Assembly (NCBI GenBank): GCA_015231595.1
Contig: JADGBH010000048.1
Coordinates: 1-33,810, forward strand
From: Desulfobacterales bacterium
GTDB taxonomy: Bacteria; Desulfobacterota; Desulfobacteria; Desulfobacterales; JADGBH01
Reading direction: 5' to 3'
DNA: 33,810 bases
The translations under genes were made by a program, and so were the position numbers. The number at the start of each line of letters is the position of its first letter. The first letter of the stretch is position 1. Below the pieces are notes generated by a model. That model ran no database searches and was not told the origin of the DNA. It was given only the letters and a program-made list of their open reading frames with translations. Positions 1 through 8,999 of the stretch are shown piece by piece.

Positions 1-22
1 TACTTTTAAAACTTCATTTGCC

Positions 23-63
23 TTCATAATGCCTCTTATTTTTTAAATAAGAGGCATTATGAA
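23..63. terminator. Perfect AT-rich hairpin, probable terminator
   Basis: Bases 23-41 pair perfectly with 45-63 around a three-base loop (TTT); the core arm reads ATAATGCCTCTTATT. It lies 68 bases past the stop of the minus-strand chemoreceptor and could end that transcript, or one arriving from the left on the plus strand. Neither side carries a strong uninterrupted T-run, so a purely intrinsic terminator is likely but not certain. Confidence 0.5.
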
Positions 64-130
64 TATTTAATATTACAATGTCAATATATTTTATTATATT
101 TTGATATATTTTAAATCATCATATAAAGTT

Positions 131-2269
131 TTATATTTTAAATTTTTTCATCATATCAAAAATTTTTGATGATACGCTAGAAAGTTTTTTAGAAGCATTA
201 TTTGTTTTGTCAGCACCGTCTTTAGTTTGTTTCGCTGCTTCACTAATAAACTGAATATTTTTTGATATCTCATCTACCCCTATTGATGCTTCGTTGGATG
301 CAATAGCTATTTCTTTTACCCTAAGGGCAGTTTCATCTACTTTTTTAGCAATATTTGAAGAAGTATGAGCTGTTTCATCTGTATTTTTAGCTATCTCAAA
401 TACTAAATCTGATGCTTCTGATGCGAGTTCTGATACTTTTTTAGCCATAACGGCATTATCTGAAATTGATTTTGAAATTTCACCAGCGGCTGAATTTTGT
501 TCATTTGCAGCATAAGCTATTGTTTTATTGATATTTGCTAATTCGGAAATAATTCCATTAATAGATTCAATTGCGTTCACAGCGCTTAATATACTTTTTT
601 GTATGTTTTCAACTTGCTCTGATATTTCTTCAGTTGCGTCAGATGACTGCTTAGCAAGTTCTTTTACCTCATTTGCAACAACTGCAAAACCTTTTCCAGC
701 TTCTCCAGCTCCGGCGGCTTCTATTGTAGCGTTTAAAGCAAGCATATTAGTTTGATCAGCTATATCCTTTATTAAAGTTACAAATTTCCCAATTTTCTTT
801 GACGCATCAGATAAAACTTCCATTTTTAAATTTATTTCTTCAGCACTTTTATTAGCATTTTCGGATATATTACTTGCGTTTACTGTATTATTTGCGACTT
901 CTTTAAGTGATGCGGTCATTTCTTCAACTGCTGCGGCTATTGTATCTACACTTATTGACATTTTTTCTCCAGAATCAGCCATTATTTTTACTTTATTTGA
1001 TGTTTGAGCAGCGAGCTTTGCTATGCCTTTAAATGTAACGGCTATCTTTTCAGTCATGTCAGCAATATAGGACGCGCTTTCACTTGATAGTTTTGCAGAA
1101 GATGCAACTGATGATACGCTCGCTGTTATTTCTTCAGTTGAAGCAGCTACTGAATGGGTTTGAGTTTGTGTATTTTGAGCTGAACTTACCATTAAATTTG
1201 AAATTGAAAAAAGTTCATCTGATGATATTGAAAGTACTTTGGCTGTGTTGACTATCTGAGATAATGTTTCTTTAAGATTTTTTAGTGCTATATTAAGATA
1301 TTCGCCAAGAACACCTATCTCATCTTTTGTTTCAATTTTTAGCTCATCCGTAAAATTTCCTTCTCCTATTTTTTTTGCAAAATCTACTATTTTGTTTAGA
1401 GGATTTTCTACAACTCTTCTCATAAAAATAGTAAATATCCATATAGAAATTAAAACTAAACTAATTGCTACAAAGATATTATCTCTTATGGTTTTATGCA
1501 GGCTTGTTCGCATGGAATTAAGCGGAATTATTATTTCAAAAACACCATGAACTTCCCCTTCCTTCCATCCTTCTTTTTTAAATCCAAGCAAATCATTTGC
1601 TCCTAAAGGATCTCCATGACAGGAAAGACAATCTTTAGTAAGCTTAATACTCCTAAAAAATCTTACTGCATCTATTTTTTCTTTTTTCCCAATAGCATCG
1701 TCTATTATTTCTTCTCCAATATGAAGAATTCCTATTTCTCCAATTATTTTTGCTTTTGTTTTATCTTCTGGAAATATTATTTTTACACCCTCTTTTTCTA
1801 TAGATTCAAGTGAGCCTCTACCCTCGAGAAAATCCACTACAGCTTTTTCAACACCGAGTTTTGGCATATTTTTAGAGTTTCTAGGCTGATCTTTTGGAAC
1901 CCTGAATTTATAGCCTAATTCAGACGCTCTGGCCTCCGCAGCCATCCACGCGGAAACTACAGGAATAGTCAAATATATTTTTGTATCAGCATAATTTTTA
2001 CCTGCATTTAAATCGGTTTTTAATGTATTTAAAAGCTCTTGATCATTAAAAACATTTAAATCTCTTAAATTCCCTATAAAATTTCTAAACTGCTCACAAA
2101 AAGATGTTAGCGCTCGAGCTCTTTGTATTTCTTTTTCATAACTCGTATTTTTTAATATAGTTGTTTGATAAATAACTACAAACAAAAAACTCGCAATGAT
2201 AATTGATAAAACAAGAAAAATAACCTTACTACTTAATTTTCGTAGCTTGTCTTTTTTTTCTAGCTCCAT
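131..2269 (-). CDS. Methyl-accepting chemotaxis protein with heme-binding (Tll0287/DUF3365-like) sensor domain
   Basis: Membrane chemoreceptor. From the chosen start: a membrane segment at about residues 15-35; a periplasmic sensor of about 230 residues containing the c-type heme motif CLSCH at 214-218; a second membrane segment at about 264-283; a HAMP linker; then a long cytoplasmic signalling coiled coil. The hairpin tip [16 protein letters not shown] is the conserved site where receptors bind CheA and CheW. The CxxCH inside a sensor of this size points to the DUF3365/Tll0287 family and to redox, gas or small-ligand sensing through heme. The start at 2269 is preferred over 2317: an AAAGGA ribosome site sits 8 bases before it, and the likely promoter (2317-2345) would begin transcription inside the longer frame. 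No che genes lie nearby, so the receptor must use a distant pathway. The ligand is unknown. Confidence 0.9.
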   Translation of the reverse strand: MELEKKDKLRKLSSKVIFLVLSIIIASFLFVVIYQTTILKNTSYEKEIQRARALTSFCEQFRNFIGNLRDLNVFNDQELLNTLKTDLNAGKNYADTKIYLTIPVVSAWMAAEARASELGYKFRVPKDQPRNSKNMPKLGVEKAVVDFLEGRGSLESIEKEGVKIIFPEDKTKAKIIGEIGILHIGEEIIDDAIGKKEKIDAVRFFRSIKLTKDCLSCHGDPLGANDLLGFKKEGWKEGEVHGVFEIIIPLNSMRTSLHKTIRDNIFVAISLVLISIWIFTIFMRRVVENPLNKIVDFAKKIGEGNFTDELKIETKDEIGVLGEYLNIALKNLKETLSQIVNTAKVLSISSDELFSISNLMVSSAQNTQTQTHSVAASTEEITASVSSVASSAKLSSESASYIADMTEKIAVTFKGIAKLAAQTSNKVKIMADSGEKMSISVDTIAAAVEEMTASLKEVANNTVNASNISENANKSAEEINLKMEVLSDASKKIGKFVTLIKDIADQTNMLALNATIEAAGAGEAGKGFAVVANEVKELAKQSSDATEEISEQVENIQKSILSAVNAIESINGIISELANINKTIAYAANEQNSAAGEISKSISDNAVMAKKVSELASEASDLVFEIAKNTDETAHTSSNIAKKVDETALRVKEIAIASNEASIGVDEISKNIQFISEAAKQTKDGADKTNNASKKLSSVSSKIFDMMKKFKI

Positions 2270-2316
2270 AAGCCATTTCCTTTTTTTACGTATATTATTA
2301 AATAAAAAGATAATCA

Positions 2317-2345
2317 TCTTTATTCAATGAGCTGCTCTATGTCAA
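2317..2345 (-). promoter_or_regulatory. Candidate sigma70 promoter of the chemoreceptor gene
   Basis: Minus strand: a perfect TTGACA (2340-2345) lies 17 bases before TAAAGA (2317-2322), a weak -10. Transcription would begin near 2310, after the upstream in-frame ATG at 2317, which supports the start at 2269. Confidence 0.4.
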
Positions 2346-2423
2346 CAAAAGCTTAAAAAAAATTAACCTATAACTTGAAACAAGTTGATATTCGAAAACT
2401 TCATTTAAATAACCAAATAATAT

Positions 2424-2452
2424 TTGACAAAGTTTTAAAAGCATTGTTTAAA
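2424..2452 (+). promoter_or_regulatory. Candidate sigma70 promoter of the FHA kinase-uppP operon
   Basis: A perfect TTGACA at 2424-2429 is followed by a 17-base spacer and TTTAAA at 2447-2452 (4 of 6 matches to the -10 consensus). It is placed to transcribe the FHA-kinase gene and, through it, the closely spaced genes up to cca. Confidence 0.55.
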
Positions 2453-2521
2453 GAGTTTTAAACGTATCCATCTTTATTACATAATTTAATTTATAATTTA
2501 ATTTTTTTGAATAAAAAACTT

Positions 2522-5299
2522 ATGATAGTAATACTTAAATCTTGCCAAGAAAACCTTTTACCAGACATTGTTATAGATGAATTCCCTTTTTTGATAGGAA
2601 GGGATGAAATGCCTTTTGCAATACTTGAACACCACTCAGAAGAGATGAGAGAAGCACTATCCTTTCTTTCAGATCAGCATGCAATAATTTATGACCAAGC
2701 GGACGAGGTTGCCATAGTAGATCCTGGCAGTATGAATGGAACAAAATTAAATGGAGTTCCATTAGGGACATGGCCGTCGATGATAAAAGAAGGGGATTCC
2801 CTCAGTATTGCTGAAATGTTTGATTTTATTGTTTCATTTAAAGAAGACGAAACAATTGATGATGATGATGAGGATTCTTTTGAAATGCCTCCGCCTGTAA
2901 TTCAATTTGAAAGTGATGATGAAAGTGAAGAATTAAAAGTTTCAGAGCAAACAGGTAAAATAAAAATAAAAAAATATGAGCCTTCCTTAGCAAAAAAAGG
3001 CGCAACTGGGGAACCTGAAAAAAAAGGCTCAAAACCAGTTAAGGTTCTGCCAATTAATTATTTTTTAGAAAGAATAAAAAAATTAAAGCCGAATCTTTAT
3101 CTTAAAAATATAAAATTATTTCCAATAAAAGACACACAAGACCATAAAAAAAATCAAAAGCAAAACTATAAAGAGGAAATATCTGAAAAAGTTAAGCTTG
3201 AATCAGCCAAAGTTAAGCCTGACGCCAAAATAAAACACGATAATCTTAAACAAGAATTAAAAAAAGATCTTAAACATCCAAAGGATTCAGCAGATTCTAC
3301 TCCGATTTCTAAACAAAACAAGACAGCCGAAATCAAGCAGCCAATTCAAAAAACAATTCCACCTAAACCAGACAAAATAAAAAAAATTGATGCAATATCT
3401 AAGCCTGAAATTATTGAAGCTAAGAAAATCAAGTTTAATTATCCAGCATTGATATGGAATAAAATCCCTAAATTAAAAATTTTGATAGCAACGGGAGTTT
3501 TTATATGGATAATTATTACTTCTCTCATATTTGTACTTACATCTTCTATACCTCCGAAGCCTATGGGAGATATTTTTTATCAGAATAAAGCCTCAGAAGT
3601 ACAGTTATTTTCTGATGATATAGGTTTTTGCCTCCAAAATTCAGAATTATCTGGACTAAATGAATCTGAAAGAGAAATCTGTCTTACATCAGCTTTAGAA
3701 AAGTTTGTTACTCAAGTTCACCCTTTAAATGCAGCTATTGTTGATAATACAGGAAAAATAGTAGTTCATACTGACCCGAATCTTATTGGGCAGACTTATT
3801 CAAAAAATACGTCCGAAAATCAAATAACTCAGCTGGATAAAGTATCCATAAATGAAATTATAACCCCTGAAAACCAGAATCAGATTCTTTTTTCAGCAAA
3901 CTCTAAATATAAAAATAACGATACAGGTACAGTTCATATTACATTTTTAAAGCCAGTTTATCATACTATTAGCACTGTAAACCAATATGATATATTACTT
4001 TTTTCTTGGATATTTTTAAATTTATCAGCAATATTTCTATTCGTTTCGTATAGATTAGCGAAGGCTTTATTCATTGATAACAGACCTCTTGAATCAAAAA
4101 TTAAATTGCTAAATCCATTGCAATCTATGCTAAAGAAAATTTTTACTAGGGAAAAAGTAAAAGTGGAGCCAGAAGCTCAAAAATCAAGTATTTCAGCGCA
4201 AACATCCGAAGATATCGCTCCAGTTGAAAAGACAGGGAAATTAGTCCAATCTCTTCTTTCATCGATAGTTGCAAAAAAACAAAAAAAACAAAAAAGTAAA
4301 TCTAAAAAGGTAGATACAGAAGCTGATTCAAAAGTTGAAATTCCTCCACCACTTGAATCCATTAAACCTATTCCTAAAAAAACAAGGTTAGGTCCTTATT
4401 TTGTGGATGATAATCGTATAGCTCAAGGAAAAATTGCTAATATTTATCTTGCAGAGCTTGCATCAAAGGATGTGCATCAGAAAAAATTTATAATTAAAAA
4501 AATTAAATCTCATTTAGCAGAAAATCAAGAATTCATTGAAGCATTTGAACGTGAGATCGTTCTTACAGAATTATTGAAGCATCCGAACATAGTTCAAATA
4601 ATTGATTACAGAGAAAAACAAAAATGTATGGTGATGGAATATGTAAATGGAAGGGATTTAAGTAAAATTATTACAGAATATAAAGAAAAGCTTCCGATTA
4701 ATTTTTGTATGTATGTTATTTCTCAAGTATGCATAGCTCTTCAATACGCATTTTTCTATAATGACGATTTATCTGGAGAGCCCCTTTATATGCTCCATAG
4801 AAATATTAAACCAAGTAATATACTTGTGTCCTATGAAGGGGAAGTAAAATTAAGTGATTTTGGAGTTGCAAGGGCAACAGAGATTCCAAGCCTTATCCAG
4901 TTCGGAGAGCTTAAGCCGATTCCATCTTATATGTCCCCTGAACAAATTTCGGACAGTCCTATAGAACATCGTTCAGATATATATTCATTAGGCACTATTT
5001 TTTATGAAATGCTCTCAGGAACAAGGCTTTACAAATTTAGCAGTGAATCTGAAGCAAAAAGATCTATAGTTGAAAAAGAAATTACTCCAATCAGAGAAGT
5101 AAGGCCAGACATTCCTCCAGATCTAAACAATATTGTTATGAAATGTTTAAAAAAAGAAAAAAGTGGAAGATTTCAGTCTGCCCAAGAACTTTTTGATGCT
5201 TTGAAACGACTGAAAGACGTTTTGAAATTAGAATATGACGAGTTTGATGTCTCTGAATTTATGAAAAAAAATTTTCCCACAAAGAACCATGTAAGTTAG
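2522..5299 (+). CDS. FHA-domain transmembrane Ser/Thr protein kinase with degenerate catalytic loop
   Basis: Regulatory membrane protein, about 925 residues. An N-terminal FHA phosphothreonine-binding domain (about 1-115; FLIGRDE, then LSDQHA and GSMNGTKLNG) is followed by a long Lys/Pro-rich linker and a membrane segment at about 320-343. Next come an extracytoplasmic region of about 145 residues with a PAS/CACHE-like look, a second membrane segment at about 490-510, another basic linker, and a Hanks-type kinase domain from about 626. The kinase keeps a Lys in the VAIK position (about 659) and DFG at 779-781. However, the HRD motif reads HRN (Asn 761) and the Gly-rich loop is reduced to AQGKIA. 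Loss of the catalytic Asp suggests a pseudokinase or very weak kinase. No clear ribosome site exists; TTG at 2507 is an alternative start five codons upstream. It is the first gene of a run with uppP and a hexose mutase, so a role in envelope control is inferred. Confidence 0.85.
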   Translation: MIVILKSCQENLLPDIVIDEFPFLIGRDEMPFAILEHHSEEMREALSFLSDQHAIIYDQADEVAIVDPGSMNGTKLNGVPLGTWPSMIKEGDSLSIAEMFDFIVSFKEDETIDDDDEDSFEMPPPVIQFESDDESEELKVSEQTGKIKIKKYEPSLAKKGATGEPEKKGSKPVKVLPINYFLERIKKLKPNLYLKNIKLFPIKDTQDHKKNQKQNYKEEISEKVKLESAKVKPDAKIKHDNLKQELKKDLKHPKDSADSTPISKQNKTAEIKQPIQKTIPPKPDKIKKIDAISKPEIIEAKKIKFNYPALIWNKIPKLKILIATGVFIWIIITSLIFVLTSSIPPKPMGDIFYQNKASEVQLFSDDIGFCLQNSELSGLNESEREICLTSALEKFVTQVHPLNAAIVDNTGKIVVHTDPNLIGQTYSKNTSENQITQLDKVSINEIITPENQNQILFSANSKYKNNDTGTVHITFLKPVYHTISTVNQYDILLFSWIFLNLSAIFLFVSYRLAKALFIDNRPLESKIKLLNPLQSMLKKIFTREKVKVEPEAQKSSISAQTSEDIAPVEKTGKLVQSLLSSIVAKKQKKQKSKSKKVDTEADSKVEIPPPLESIKPIPKKTRLGPYFVDDNRIAQGKIANIYLAELASKDVHQKKFIIKKIKSHLAENQEFIEAFEREIVLTELLKHPNIVQIIDYREKQKCMVMEYVNGRDLSKIITEYKEKLPINFCMYVISQVCIALQYAFFYNDDLSGEPLYMLHRNIKPSNILVSYEGEVKLSDFGVARATEIPSLIQFGELKPIPSYMSPEQISDSPIEHRSDIYSLGTIFYEMLSGTRLYKFSSESEAKRSIVEKEITPIREVRPDIPPDLNNIVMKCLKKEKSGRFQSAQELFDALKRLKDVLKLEYDEFDVSEFMKKNFPTKNHVS

Positions 5300-5318
5300 G
5301 TATAATAGATAAAAAATT

Positions 5319-6134
5319 ATGAATATTTTTCACTCTATCGTCTTAGGAATTGTTCAAGGTTTGACTGAATTTTTGCCTGTAAGCAGCTCTGGTCATTTAG
5401 TTTTGTTCCAAAACATATTCGGAATGAAAGAACCAGAAATTTTTTTTGATCTTTGCCTTCATTTTGGTACTCTTATGGCTATAATTTTAATATATTTTTC
5501 AGAAATTAAAAATATTATCAGCTCCTTTTTTAAAGGCTTTAGAAATACGCATTTTTTTTCTAATATTTTCGAAGATAAAGATTTAAAACTTGCTTTTTTA
5601 ATCATCATTGGATGCATTCCAACAGCAATTATTGGTTTAATCATCGAAAAAAATTCGGACAAGCTATTTTCTTCGATATTTATGGTAGGAATAATGCTTA
5701 TTATAACGGGGTTAATTTTATTCTTAACTCGTTTTTTTAAGACAGCTACTCTTGATATTAAAGGATTTTCATTTAAAAAAGCTCTTATTATTGGATTTGT
5801 TCAGGGAATTGCAGTTATACCCGGAATATCAAGATCTGGTTCAACAATATCAACTGCTCTTTTTCTTGGTATTAATAAAGAAACAGCCGCTAAATATTCT
5901 TTCTTACTATCTATACCCGCCATTGCAGGCGCTGAATTAATTGTTTTATTAGGAGCATCAAACATAGAAGCACATTTTGATATTTCAACATTTGTTGGCA
6001 TGCTTTCAGCATTTGTAACAGGTTACTTGTCCCTTAAATTATTAATTCGAATTGTTAATCAAGGAAATTTATACATATTTGCTCCATACTGCATTTGCAT
6101 TGGTTTTTTTTCAATTATTTTTGAAATTATATGA
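5319..6134 (+). CDS. uppP: Undecaprenyl-diphosphatase
   Basis: Integral membrane phosphatase (UppP/BacA) that dephosphorylates undecaprenyl diphosphate, recycling the lipid carrier used for peptidoglycan, O-antigen and other envelope polymers. The 271-residue length is normal for the family. The two signature motifs are present: the N-terminal GIVQGLTEFLPVSSSGHL (residues about 10-27) and PGISRSGSTIS in the second half. The rest is hydrophobic, in several membrane segments. It starts 19 bases after the FHA-kinase stop and ends 21 bases before the mutase start, so co-transcription is very likely. The lipid carrier also links it to the polysaccharide locus at the right of the window. Confidence 0.96.
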   Translation: MNIFHSIVLGIVQGLTEFLPVSSSGHLVLFQNIFGMKEPEIFFDLCLHFGTLMAIILIYFSEIKNIISSFFKGFRNTHFFSNIFEDKDLKLAFLIIIGCIPTAIIGLIIEKNSDKLFSSIFMVGIMLIITGLILFLTRFFKTATLDIKGFSFKKALIIGFVQGIAVIPGISRSGSTISTALFLGINKETAAKYSFLLSIPAIAGAELIVLLGASNIEAHFDISTFVGMLSAFVTGYLSLKLLIRIVNQGNLYIFAPYCICIGFFSIIFEII

Positions 6135-6155
6135 TAATTGGGAGGTAATTTTATT

Positions 6156-7508
6156 ATGAATCCTGAAATTATTAGGGAATATGACATCAGAGGGATAGCT
6201 GGCGTTGACATAACTGACGAAGATGTTTTGTTGCTCGGTAAAGCTATAGGAACTTATTTAATCCGTAAAGATTGTTTGAATTTATGTGTTGGAAGAGATT
6301 GTCGTCTAACTTCAGACTTCTATGCGATAAAACTTATTGAAGGACTTATTTCCACAGGATGTAATGTAATAAATATAGGTATTTGTCCAAGCCCTGTGCT
6401 TTATTTTTCAATATGGCATTTAAAACAACAAGGCGGTGTCATGGTAACAGCCAGCCATAATCCAAAAGAATACAACGGTTTTAAACTCTGCATAGGAGAT
6501 GAATCTATCCATGGAGAAGAAATAAAAAAAATTTTTAATATAGTACAAAAAAATGATTTTGTTTCTGGCAAAGGCTTCGTTAAAGAACAAAACATAATTA
6601 ATGACTATCAAAATTTTATTCTAAATAATATCAAAATATCAAAACCTTTACGAATTGCTATAGATGCTGGCAATGGCACAGGTGGTTTTGTAGCTATTCC
6701 TCTTTTAAAATCTTTAAAATGCGAAGTTCACGATTTATTCTGCGATATGGATGGTAATTTTCCTAACCATGATTCTGATCCATCGGTTTTAAAAAATATG
6801 AGAGAGCTTATATCTCTTGTAAAAGAAAAAAAACTTGATTTAGGGATAGGCTATGATGGAGATGGTGACAGAATTGGAGTTATTGATGAAAAAGGAAACA
6901 TGATATACAGTGACATGATAGTCATTTTATTTGCGCGGGAAATTCTCAGTCGCAAGCCTGGATCAACATTTATTGGCGAAGTAAAATGTTCAAAAAAAAT
7001 GTATGACGATATCGAAAAGCATGGTGGAAAAGCAATAATGTGGAAGACCGGCCATTCTTTGATAAAAGATAAAATGAAACGGGAAAAGGCTGAACTGGCT
7101 GGAGAAATGAGCGGGCATATATTTTTTGCGGATAGATATTTGGGATATGATGATGCCATTTATTCGTCCTGCAGACTTATTGAGCTTATATCAAATTCCG
7201 GAAAAAGTATATCAGAACTTTTATCTGATATTCCTCAGACATATTCTACTCCTGAAATCAGAGTTGACTGCCCAGATGATAAAAAATTTTTAATCGTAGA
7301 GCAGCTTAGTAAAATTTTTAAAAAAAATTATAATGTAATAGATATAGATGGAATAAGACTTTTATTCGAAGATGGTTGGGGATTGATACGAGCATCTAAT
7401 ACGCAGCCATCTCTTGTAATGCGTTTTGAAGCTTTTTCAAAAGATAGACTCGATGAAATAAAAAAACTTGTTGAAGATAACCTTCAAAAAATTAAAGCAA
7501 TTTTTTAA
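6156..7508 (+). CDS. Phosphomannomutase/phosphoglucomutase (alpha-D-phosphohexomutase)
   Basis: Interconverts hexose 6-phosphates and 1-phosphates, feeding GDP-mannose or UDP-glucose for surface polysaccharides. All four signatures are present: the phosphoserine loop TASHNP (Ser 100), the metal loop DGDGDR (Asp 234, 236, 238), the sugar-binding GEMSGH and the phosphate-binding loop RASNTQPSL near the C-terminus. Length is 450 residues, as in the ManB/AlgC-type bifunctional enzymes. Choice between Man and Glc substrates cannot be read from sequence alone. The ATG at 6156 is preferred over the upstream TTG at 6138 because a GGGAGG ribosome site (6140-6145) precedes it by ten bases. Third gene of the envelope operon. 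Confidence 0.93.
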   Translation: MNPEIIREYDIRGIAGVDITDEDVLLLGKAIGTYLIRKDCLNLCVGRDCRLTSDFYAIKLIEGLISTGCNVINIGICPSPVLYFSIWHLKQQGGVMVTASHNPKEYNGFKLCIGDESIHGEEIKKIFNIVQKNDFVSGKGFVKEQNIINDYQNFILNNIKISKPLRIAIDAGNGTGGFVAIPLLKSLKCEVHDLFCDMDGNFPNHDSDPSVLKNMRELISLVKEKKLDLGIGYDGDGDRIGVIDEKGNMIYSDMIVILFAREILSRKPGSTFIGEVKCSKKMYDDIEKHGGKAIMWKTGHSLIKDKMKREKAELAGEMSGHIFFADRYLGYDDAIYSSCRLIELISNSGKSISELLSDIPQTYSTPEIRVDCPDDKKFLIVEQLSKIFKKNYNVIDIDGIRLLFEDGWGLIRASNTQPSLVMRFEAFSKDRLDEIKKLVEDNLQKIKAIF

Positions 7509-7543
7509 ACAACAAAATTTTTATACAGGGGGATTATTAATTT

Positions 7544-8968
7544 ATGGAATCTCTATCAAAATTAATTGACAGAATTATAAATAGGGTCAATATTAACCTT
7601 AGGGAACTCTCTTTTGAAGTTGATCCCTATATTCAAAATGTCATTCCTTTGACCCAGCTTACAAAATTTTACGCTTTTTATGGAGTCAGTTCCAATCATC
7701 CTTTGTATTTTAATTTTGCAAAATCGTCACTATCTGGTAGTTATTTTTTAGGAAAATGTAATGTTGTGTCGTCTGTTCTTTATAAAAGCGATATTAGAGG
7801 GGATGAGCTAAAAGTTAAAGGCGATGAATTTGAATACAAAGGCTCAGTTATAAAAATTGATGAAGATGAATCTATACGGATAAAAGACAGTTATTTAATA
7901 AAAACGCTTGTTCATAGTTATTCCCATGACCCTGGCAATCCAGAAGAATTACTTATAAAAAATACTTTTTCATCCCATTATGCAAATATACATGGCTCTA
8001 ATGTTGTAGGCTGTTTTTTAGGTCCTTTTTCTACAGTTGATCTTACAACACTTCACGCGTGCATTGTAGGTCCATTTTCCTATATTCAAGCTGAAAATCT
8101 TTACCATCACAAATTTGAACCTGGAACAATCTGGATCAAAAAAGAATATAACTTTGAATTTAAATTTGTATTCGACCCCAATGTATTAAAAGAATATATA
8201 TATGTTGAAAAGGGTAAACATCCGTCTGGGAAATTAATGGAATTTGTTGATTCAAGAAAAGAAGACTTTGAAAGTATTTACGATTTTATACAATTTGATC
8301 TTTCAAGCCCAGCGCCTGAAACTTCAGCTTTAAATCCCTACGCAGTAGTTAAAGGAGACACTTACATAAGCGATAATGTCCTTGTGGCCCAAAGGGCATA
8401 TCTGCAAGAAGCATGGATGGGTGACGGAAGCAATGCCCAAGAAAATTCATATATTATAAATTCAAGGCTAAATGGTAATAATATAACAGCTCATGGCGCT
8501 AAAATAATTAATTCGGTGTTATCAAAAAATATTTTTGTTGGTTTCAATTCGTTCTTATATGGTAAAAAAGATTGTCCTCTAACTATAGGAGAAGGAACGA
8601 TAATTATGCCTCACACAATAATTGATCTTATTGAACCACTTAATATACCTGAAAATTTCCTTGTATGGGGTTTCATTAAAGATCAAAATGACCTTTTAAC
8701 TCACAGTATATCTTTTGATAAGATGAGTAAGGTTAAAGACCAAATAAAAATTGGAAACATGTTATTTAAAGGTAATGGCGAATTATTTATATCCGCTTTT
8801 AAAAAAAGAATTGAACACATATTAGAAGCAAATGGGGCTTTGTATGATGAAAATAAAACTAAAATGGGGCATGCACAAAAAGGCCAAAAAATTTCTTATA
8901 ATACAATACAGCCTTATCTATCTGGAGGCATGAAGGGAATTTTTCCTACAATGATTATTCAGCCATAA
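7544..8968 (+). CDS. Left-handed beta-helix (hexapeptide-repeat) protein of unknown function
   Basis: Protein of 474 residues. The middle and the region from about 260 to 380 show loose hexapeptide-type repeats (such as NPYAVVKGDTYISDN and VVGCFLGPFSTVD), characteristic of left-handed beta-helix acyl- or nucleotidyltransferases. No N-terminal nucleotidyltransferase signature and no standard acyltransferase catalytic motif could be identified. It follows the hexose mutase by 35 bases with a purine-rich AGGGGG ribosome site, so it probably works in the same sugar or envelope pathway, as a sugar-modifying transferase or a scaffold. The tail (about 390-474) is not repetitive. The function is not recognised; the fold assignment is moderately sure. 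Confidence 0.75.
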   Translation: MESLSKLIDRIINRVNINLRELSFEVDPYIQNVIPLTQLTKFYAFYGVSSNHPLYFNFAKSSLSGSYFLGKCNVVSSVLYKSDIRGDELKVKGDEFEYKGSVIKIDEDESIRIKDSYLIKTLVHSYSHDPGNPEELLIKNTFSSHYANIHGSNVVGCFLGPFSTVDLTTLHACIVGPFSYIQAENLYHHKFEPGTIWIKKEYNFEFKFVFDPNVLKEYIYVEKGKHPSGKLMEFVDSRKEDFESIYDFIQFDLSSPAPETSALNPYAVVKGDTYISDNVLVAQRAYLQEAWMGDGSNAQENSYIINSRLNGNNITAHGAKIINSVLSKNIFVGFNSFLYGKKDCPLTIGEGTIIMPHTIIDLIEPLNIPENFLVWGFIKDQNDLLTHSISFDKMSKVKDQIKIGNMLFKGNGELFISAFKKRIEHILEANGALYDENKTKMGHAQKGQKISYNTIQPYLSGGMKGIFPTMIIQP

Positions 8969-8999
8969 AAATGCATGTTTAGAGGAAACAAAAAAAGTA

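Noticed and set aside
2270..2317. Sixteen-codon N-terminal extension of the chemoreceptor (ATG at 2317)
   Set aside because: No ribosome site, and the likely promoter would start transcription downstream of that ATG; the start at 2269 has AAAGGA at good spacing.
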